Below the pieces are notes generated by a model. It did not search any database, was not told the DNA's origin, and saw only the letters and a list, made by a program, of their open reading frames with translations. Source: Neckera pumila (lineage: Eukaryota > Streptophyta > Bryopsida > Hypnales > Neckeraceae). From it: DNA of 64,000 nt. How positions within the stretch are numbered: the stretch's first letter is position 1; each line of letters begins with the position of its first letter. Location of the stretch: assembly GCA_963969595.1 (NCBI GenBank), contig OZ018417.1, positions 13,332,501 to 13,396,500 of the forward strand, read 5' to 3'. Both the position numbers and the translations under genes were made by a program. Shown piece by piece: positions 57,375 through 64,000 of the stretch.

Positions 57375-58640
57375 GTGTCTCCATTTTTTTATGTTTTTTA
57401 GTCAGTTGTCTTGGCGCCTCCTGGTCTGAGCTTCCCTCTTCGCTTCTTTTTTACCGATGAATATTACTCCATGATGGACTTTGGGATGTGAATTTGTCAC
57501 TTGAACTTGGGCTCATCCTCAAGAGCATCAAGTTAGCTATCTGGATTACCACTAAATGGCGTATGGTAGAACCACCCGTTCTTAACCAGGGAGCCATACC
57601 AACCTGTAGGGTGAAGTTATTTTCAACCAAGGCTGAAATAGATTTCCAACCAAAGCTTGGGATGTGTTTTTTTCTAGCTCTTTTTCAAGGTTGGGACTAA
57701 TAAGGTCATGATACATGTTCCAAAGTAGTGAGCAAGAAATTAAGAAGTAGTAAGTCTCTGGGAAAATTGTTCTTGAATGATCGGAATTGGAACACTCTAC
57801 ATGTTGGTTATGGATTTAGGCCAACTTTTGGCTTCCAAAACTCATAGTAATTTCTATTCAAGGCATAATATTACCAAAAAATTGGCAATCCCCGTGATTT
57901 CTATCTTTCTACATGGCAAAAACTTTACATTGCCTTATATTGCTCCAGAACATGCACGGAAATGCTTAACTGGTCGACTACGGGTGGTTCTACCATATAT
58001 TCAGATTTAAAATGAGATTCATTATTGGATTTAGATAATTTTCCAAAACGTGTGTGATTTGGAGCTTAGAGCAATGAATAATCAAATGAGGGAACTCTAG
58101 CCAATGAGATGTGGTTCCTAGCCTAAACCATTCATGGCCCTCTTTCAATGAGCTGCCCAATAGTAGGTTAGACCTCAAGTTGCAATGCCTTCTTCTTTTT
58201 TTCCTTTGTTTGGTCTGTAGAATGAGACAACTACTAGAATACACATCTTGCACTCATATTTTAGACGTTTTTCAATTTTACTTTTCTTATTGTGTATCTT
58301 TTCTTGTGTTCTTTCACTCTACTATGCTTGATTTTGAATTATCACTCCAAATTTGTGACAACTCATCCATTTATCTTATAGTTTCAAAACTTAATGATAA
58401 AGCAGTGTTTTCTTTTCTGGCGATTTGGTGCAAAATTGCACCAAAAAATTTAACCTAGCACCAAGCCTATAGGAAATTTTTCATAAAATTTTGGATGAAA
58501 TCGCCAAAAAACTTCAAGTTCAAGAAAAATCTTGGATGAAATCGCCACATTGTGAATGAAAATAGAATTATAGATACGTAGTATCACATTTTCTATCCAG
58601 TATATGGATGAATGTTGAAACTTAGAGCACCACCATAACA
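57375..58640. other. Intergenic DNA without recognised gene
   Basis: Short frames at 57488-58458 lack motifs and splice context. GGTAGAACCACCCGT near 57565 is complemented by CTACGGGTGGTTCTACC near 57978-57994, so a ~430-bp inverted-repeat element may lie between them, but interior support is weak. Confidence 0.35.
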
Positions 58641-58642
58641 TT

Positions 58643-59581
58643 TAACCCCTAAAGGACCAAACACCATTTTTTGGCAACATAGCAATTTTGGGCACCTTAC
58701 TACAAATGGAAATTTTAATTTTTTTCTTTGAAATTTTCACACAAGATGTGCCCAAGGAGTAGCTTCAAGGCCCAACAATTTTCATAACTTTTGACTTTAT
58801 GGGTAAAAAGTTATTGCATGACATGTAATTTTCTGCGTTTGGCGGGCAGCTCAAGTAGCTCAATTTTTTTTTTTAAAAACACTTTTGTGAAAAATTAAAA
58901 CTTGAAATTGGTTTTATAGATTTATATATACTTGGAAAGCTTTGAATCATTCCATTTGGATGAACGAGTCAAAAGTTATGAGGATTCTTAGTTGGAGGGT
59001 AGTTATGGAATATCTATTCTTAAAAAAACTTTGAAGTCCTTTCTCTAACTCAATTTTCAATATTTTTGAATAAAACAAAAAATTTTGGGTGTATATTGTT
59101 TATTACAACATTACAACCATTGGAATTGGAATTTTTCAATTCCATAATTAAATTCTTGACAATTTAGTATTTTGAGCCATTCTCTACCTCTTCCTACTTA
59201 CTATTTTTTTCCTATATGTTGTACAATTCCAAATGATCTGAAATTTTCAAGCATGTAGCCAACTTGCCTTGAAGAATGAATCCAAAGAGTAACCATCATT
59301 TTGGACATTTTCATACAAATGTGACCTTGTGAAGGGCAGCTACCGGGATTTTTACAGTGATTAAAAGAGGATTTTTGTCAATTCAAATGCTATTATCTTG
59401 CAATCTACATGGTGGAAAATTCTGAAATTTTTTCCACATCTTCTTAGACCAGTGTACTACAAGATCCTACGGTTACATGTGTTCAAAAATAATTTTTTTT
59501 TCTAAAATTTGGTACTTGTATTAGAAATGGCAATTTTGGAGCGGTTTTGGTGAAAACATAGTCAAAAACCTTTAGGGGTTA
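58643..59581 (+). mobile_element. Family A non-autonomous transposon, full copy
   Basis: Ends TTAACCCCTAAAGGACC and ACCTTTAGGGGTTAA, about 939 bp. It includes the family GGCGGGCAGC motif (about 58840-58850) and 'atcttgcaatctacatggtgg'. No ORF. Confidence 0.75.
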
Positions 59582-59806
59582 ATATATTGCCACTTCGCCA
59601 CTTCATGGAAAATGAAAAAAAATAAACATCAGATAAAGTGGTCTTTACAACAAGACCATTTTTTGTTTTGTTTTTGGTCCTAGAATGCAAGACTTGGTTA
59701 TCTTGAAAATGAGCAGAGGATACCAACTTTCTAAATGTTATGTGACCAAAAGAGCTAGTCAAAGCACAATTTCGGTTATGCCAAAACATTGATATCCTTG
59801 TAGTAC

Positions 59807-62364
59807 CACTATAAAAAAACCGTGTTTTTTTGGACATCAAGATTTTGACACCGGCATGTCACATCTGACATTTTCCTACGTCAACGTAGACGTCTAAAAA
59901 ATTACGCTTAGTGAGACATGCCAAAAATATCAAAAATCTAGCCTGACATCACATGTTTTCCACCAAACATCACAAAAAACATACGTCAACAAGATCCTCA
60001 AAAGTTGCCATGGATTTTTTATGAGAAAGTTATGGACAATCTTGTTTTTTGGGCAATTAGAGCATCTACTTGAAAAAAATAACTTGTAGGATTCATTTTG
60101 GAATGCAATTTTTGCAATTTAAAAAAAAAAAAAGTTCCACATGGTTTAGTTTTCTTGCTAGAATGATCTCACCATTGGGATTAGTGCATTTTAATTTCAT
60201 CTAAAAGATATTAATAGTTTAGATTTTCCTTCTATCTTGTATTATCTTCTACTTAACAATTTTTTTAAGAATGAAATTAAGTTTTTTTGAATTTCCTTTT
60301 TCTCCCTAGACTCTCAACTCAATTCTCCACTATAAAGATTTAAAGCTCAAAACTTAGTAGTGCAAAAAATTTAAGTTAAAAATGTTCAAAGTCAAAAATC
60401 TAGTCCGGCAATGTGTTGTAAATCTTGTTTTTTTCACTTCAAACACAAATATCTTGCAATCTGTGCAATCAAAAATTCTGAAATTTTTTCCATACATTTT
60501 CATACTAGTTAGGTATAAGATCCTACAATTAGATGTGCAAAAAAAACAATTTTCAATTTCTTTTACTCTTTGCTCTAGAAATGGTAGTTTTGAGAGTTTT
60601 TTGGCAGAAAAAAGGCCTTGGTCCTTTAGGGGTTAAAACATCTTAAAGTCTCCATAGATGTCTCCACAAATGTCCTAACATCTCATACTACATCTCCGAA
60701 CATGTCATAAAATCTCAAACTATGTCTTAGGCTACGTCTTATATGCATGCGATGCTAAGATTGAATCCAACACTTTGCCATTCTATGACTATCACATTCT
60801 GATGCAACAAATAAGTCATATAGTACAATGATGGTTATAGGTGTAGAGAAGTTATGATAAAAGGGGGAGGAGGTAACAGATATTAGCATTTGAGTTATCT
60901 TTTTAGAAATGATAGGTGCATGACAATGTCGTGAAGGACATGACTTTGTTTCAATAGAATGTAGCGTAGTGTACCCTATTGGAGACTCTACTATTCTTTG
61001 TGACATTGATGAGTTTGCATTTCCCCCTTCAAATTATGCACACCAATGCTGTAGATGACACATAGAATCATCGGCTTTGGAGATCTTCCCTGCATGTTTC
61101 AGATAACTATCTCATAAGTATTCTCATAAACTAGGACGTCCCAGTCGCAAGGAGCTGCTGACGATGCTGTTGAAAGTAATGTCTACAAATCATCTATATG
61201 TCCCAAATGATGTCTACAAGAACATCGATGAATGTGATGCAGGCGGACCCCCTCTATTGACGTGTCATGTCACATCAACTTTTTGGTATCCTTGTCACTA
61301 AATTTCTATGTCAAGTGCCATGTAAGCTTTTTTGATGTCCATGTCACTGAATTTCCATGTCACTTGAGACATCAGGTGCTACATCAGCCTTTTTTTTCCT
61401 ACCCACCTGCCTTTCCTCTTTTTTTTTCACTTAGGGCAACCAATTTATTCTAGACCGTAGTAACTTCTAGTGACTTATCCGGAGTTAAATTGACTAGGGA
61501 TGCTCATATGGCTATGACTGTTTTTTCGGATGATTTTTAAAATATACTTATGTCTGCAGTAATGTCTTCAAAAACATGATTGTTTTTGGTAGCATCCAAT
61601 TGTTGTAACGGTAATTTTTTTTCTGTTTTCACCAACATCCACAAAAATTTACAATTTTGCGGCCTCTGTCCATTAGACATCTCAATGTTCTTTCGGACAT
61701 ATCATTTCCAACTTACACATGCTACATCTTTGGTCGAACATCAGAAAAAACACAGTTTTCTTATAGACGGCTCTGATGACGTCTCCATAGACGTTATACC
61801 GACTGTGACAATGTTTCTTAAAACATCTATAAGTCTACAAAAATGTCCACCAAAACATCTGAACGTTTTATAAGATGTTTCTAGTGAGGACTCTACATCT
61901 ATTTAGACATCTCCAATATAAGTGTAAAAAATGCCAAGAGACAGCCCCACTATGCTGACGTGGCATGCCACATCATCTTGTTTTCTCCTGAAGCTGCCCG
62001 GTGATTGCTTGATTCCTTTAATTTTAACCTTGGTCAGACTTTTACCCTAAAAAAAAGTAATTTCCGCAAATTTATCCTCCGTGAATTTTTTTTCCAAAGC
62101 TAACGTGGCAGTCCATGTTTTGATAGACAGTTGGCCGGACATCAATGAGTCCTCAAAAATGTCATAAAAAATCCCAATGTCGATGGTAACACCAACTTGT
62201 TTTCATTCAAATCTGCCGCAATCATCTTAAACATCCTCGGAAATCTCCTGAAATTGCAATCCCTCTCTTGAACATCTTGATGTCTCTGCGGACATAGTAT
62301 GTTCGGCCTTGGACATCACATGTTTTTGCTCTGACATCAGAAAAAACACGAGTTTTTTATAGTG
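59807..62364. mobile_element. Non-autonomous CACTA element, 2.56 kb, with TAC target duplication
   Basis: Starts CACTATAAAAAAACCGTG and ends CACGAGTTTTTTATAGTG. TAC flanks both sides (59804-59806 and 62365-62367), the 3-bp duplication typical of CACTA elements. Subterminal and interior sequence is packed with short motifs GACATC/GACGTC/ATGTC. A second terminus-like sequence (ATCAGAAAAAACACAGTTTT near 61740) suggests internal duplication or nesting. No transposase frame is visible, so movement would need an autonomous relative. A family A fragment is inserted at 60014-60635. Confidence 0.85.
60014..60635 (+). mobile_element. Family A right-hand fragment inside the CACTA element
   Basis: Begins abruptly at 'tttttatgagaaagttatggacaat' and ends GGTCCTTTAGGGGTTAA. 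It is very close in sequence to the right two thirds of 14077-14989. The left terminus is missing, pointing to a deletion after insertion. Confidence 0.65.
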
Positions 62365-62791
62365 TACCCTTTACATTTTTGTTATAATCTTACAATCTAT
62401 AACTTAGATTGAAACCAAACTTTGTAGAGATGATAAAGATTTGGCTTTCTACATGATCTTATGGTAAAAAATGCCTAAAAATTACTCATCTTACTATAAG
62501 ATTTAGCTCTTTGTAACTTAAAAAATCAAGATCTAAATTACCTTGAAAATGGCTTCAAAATTTAAGGATTAATTTAAGAGCTTCTCTTCTTAAAATAACT
62601 ATTTTACTATTCCTTCTATCCCAAAATGATCTTGTTAAACAAAATATTCCGGATAAAAGTTGAATTCAATCCGGAATTTTAAATTTTCATTTTGTAATCC
62701 CATTTTAAATAGAAAGTAGAGTTTGATGCTCTCTTGTCGTCCTGGAAATTTTAGTCTTGAATTAGTTTTCAAAATACAATTGTAGAGCAAT

Positions 62792-62954
62792 CACTAAAAG
62801 AAACCCGTGTCGGTCTAAACCAAAAATTTGGGTTGAAATTTGTTGAGAATCATGTTTCCAATGCTGAAATTCCAAAATTTTGCGTTGGAAACATGGTTCT
62901 CAACAAATTTTAGCCCACATTTTAGGTTTAGACCAACGCGGATTTCTTCTAGTG
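62792..62954. mobile_element. CACTA-type foldback MITE with AAT target duplication, 163 bp
   Basis: Starts CACTAAAAGAAACCCG and ends GGATTTCTTCTAGTG; AAT flanks both sides (62789-62791 and 62955-62957). The arms are almost completely complementary (TTTGTTGAGAATCATGTTTC / GAAACATGGTTCTCAACAAA). The short AAAATTTTG core is like that of 12219-12524. Confidence 0.85.
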
Positions 62955-62959
62955 AATAA

Positions 62960-64000
62960 AAAGTGAGATTTTTTGGCCATTTTGAAGGAGCACTGCTAGC
63001 CAATTGTTTCTTGAGTTTCCGCATTGTGGGTTGTGTTCTTTTGTCTTTCCACGGTGGCTCTACGGACAACTCACCTTACTGAATCAATCAGCCTCCAAAA
63101 ATCAAGCGTGCAACTCACATTTCATTTGTTTAAGAAAACCAAAAAGATCGTCCGACTAATTGAGTAGTGCGGACAAGTTAATATTGAACAATGTCTAGAA
63201 CTAGCTAGCGGGTGCAAACGTAGTATATAGTAGGTGGTGCAAACATTCAAACCTCTGATTGATCTTTGTGGCCATTGCACATGCAACTTTTCTAAAAATT
63301 TTAAAACACTTGATTCTACGCATTTTGTGGGCCTTTCTTCTACATCACAACAAAAAAATCAATTTGGAATAGAAAATAAAGGACAATAAGAAGATCATTT
63401 TGAGACAAAGGGAGTGTTATTTTATTAACTTTTTAATTTGTAGACCACATACATTGTTTTGTACCATAGCAAATGCAAAGATCAAATAATGTAGTTAGCA
63501 ATAGAATCTATTAGTAGTTTGGATTTTTTTTGTATTATGACTTCAAATTGCTTTTCTTTTGTATATGAGTACCCTCAAAAGCTTATCAACAAAAAGTTCT
63601 AATCAAATCAAATAATTCTTGCAATTTCAGTATTTTATGGTAATTTGAAGTCAAGAAGAAATTAAAAAGTCTTAAATAAATTTGATTTGGAAAATAAGTT
63701 TACAAAATAATTTTCTACTTTGTAATATGTACTTGTGAAGAGATTTCCACATTGTTTGGTCACATTTTATATTTGATATCAAATTCTGTTTTATTTTTTC
63801 AAATAAATATGTAATAATTTCAAATCCTTATATACAAATTGAAACATTTTTTAATAAAGACATTCTCTTAATACTGGAGTTTAACAAGATTTTTTTATAT
63901 ACTACTTCAAAATGGAGTACATAAAATGAAAGAGTTTGAAGTTCAACTACCTAAACTCTATTGTTATTTAGATCTTATTCAAAAATTTGCATATAAATAA
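62960..64000. other. AT-rich intergenic DNA to the window end
   Basis: No recognised gene or element; only short AT-rich frames. Confidence 0.5.

Overview
The window is nuclear DNA from a land plant with a large, repeat-rich, AT-rich genome. Evidence: spliced genes with GT-AG introns, a mitochondrial CBSX3-type protein, a GPI-anchored hydroxyproline-rich cell-wall protein, a glyoxal-oxidase-like relic, a plant Ty1/copia retrotransposon and many small DNA transposons. A spore-bearing plant (fern or lycophyte) is plausible but not shown by the sequence.

Only three genes look intact. (1) A five-exon CBSX3-like gene, 29317-31225 (+), whose leader contains a probable intron made of degenerate repeats. 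(2) A single-exon DUF218-type membrane protein, 36402-37391 (+), with a short upstream ORF overlapping its start. (3) A four-exon proline/threonine-rich, arabinogalactan-like protein, 44390-46343 (+), with a signal peptide and a GPI-anchor-type tail; its last codons and 3' flank are tandemly duplicated.

Five gene relics surround them: an unknown coiled-coil gene (111-2837, -), a NAM-associated-domain fragment (5663-6451, -), an FCP1/NIF-phosphatase-like gene lacking its catalytic aspartates and split by a CACTA-type MITE (11729-12672, +), a glyoxal-oxidase-like gene (52108-53102, +) and a partial cysteine synthase (55656-56718, +).

Mobile DNA dominates the rest. A complete but decayed copia element with 253-bp LTRs and a GTTGC target duplication lies at 23200-28072, just upstream of CBSX3. 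From about 6340 to 11080 there is a foldback-like structure: two inverted arrays of a ~180-bp unit, each unit carrying its own hairpin, flank a 3-kb interior. Several short element families recur. Family A has TIR TTAACCCCTAAAGGAC and about eleven copies, some nested, with an empty-site comparison that supports TA target duplication. Family B has TIR CATTAGAGGAG and five copies. Family C has TIR TAAGGTAAACCAGCCCAT and two copies in opposite orientation. Three CACTA-type elements have intact 3-bp duplications (TTC, TAC, AAT). There are several single foldback or TIR elements. The long AT-rich gaps hold no recognisable gene. All assignments are from reading the sequence; no database search was possible.
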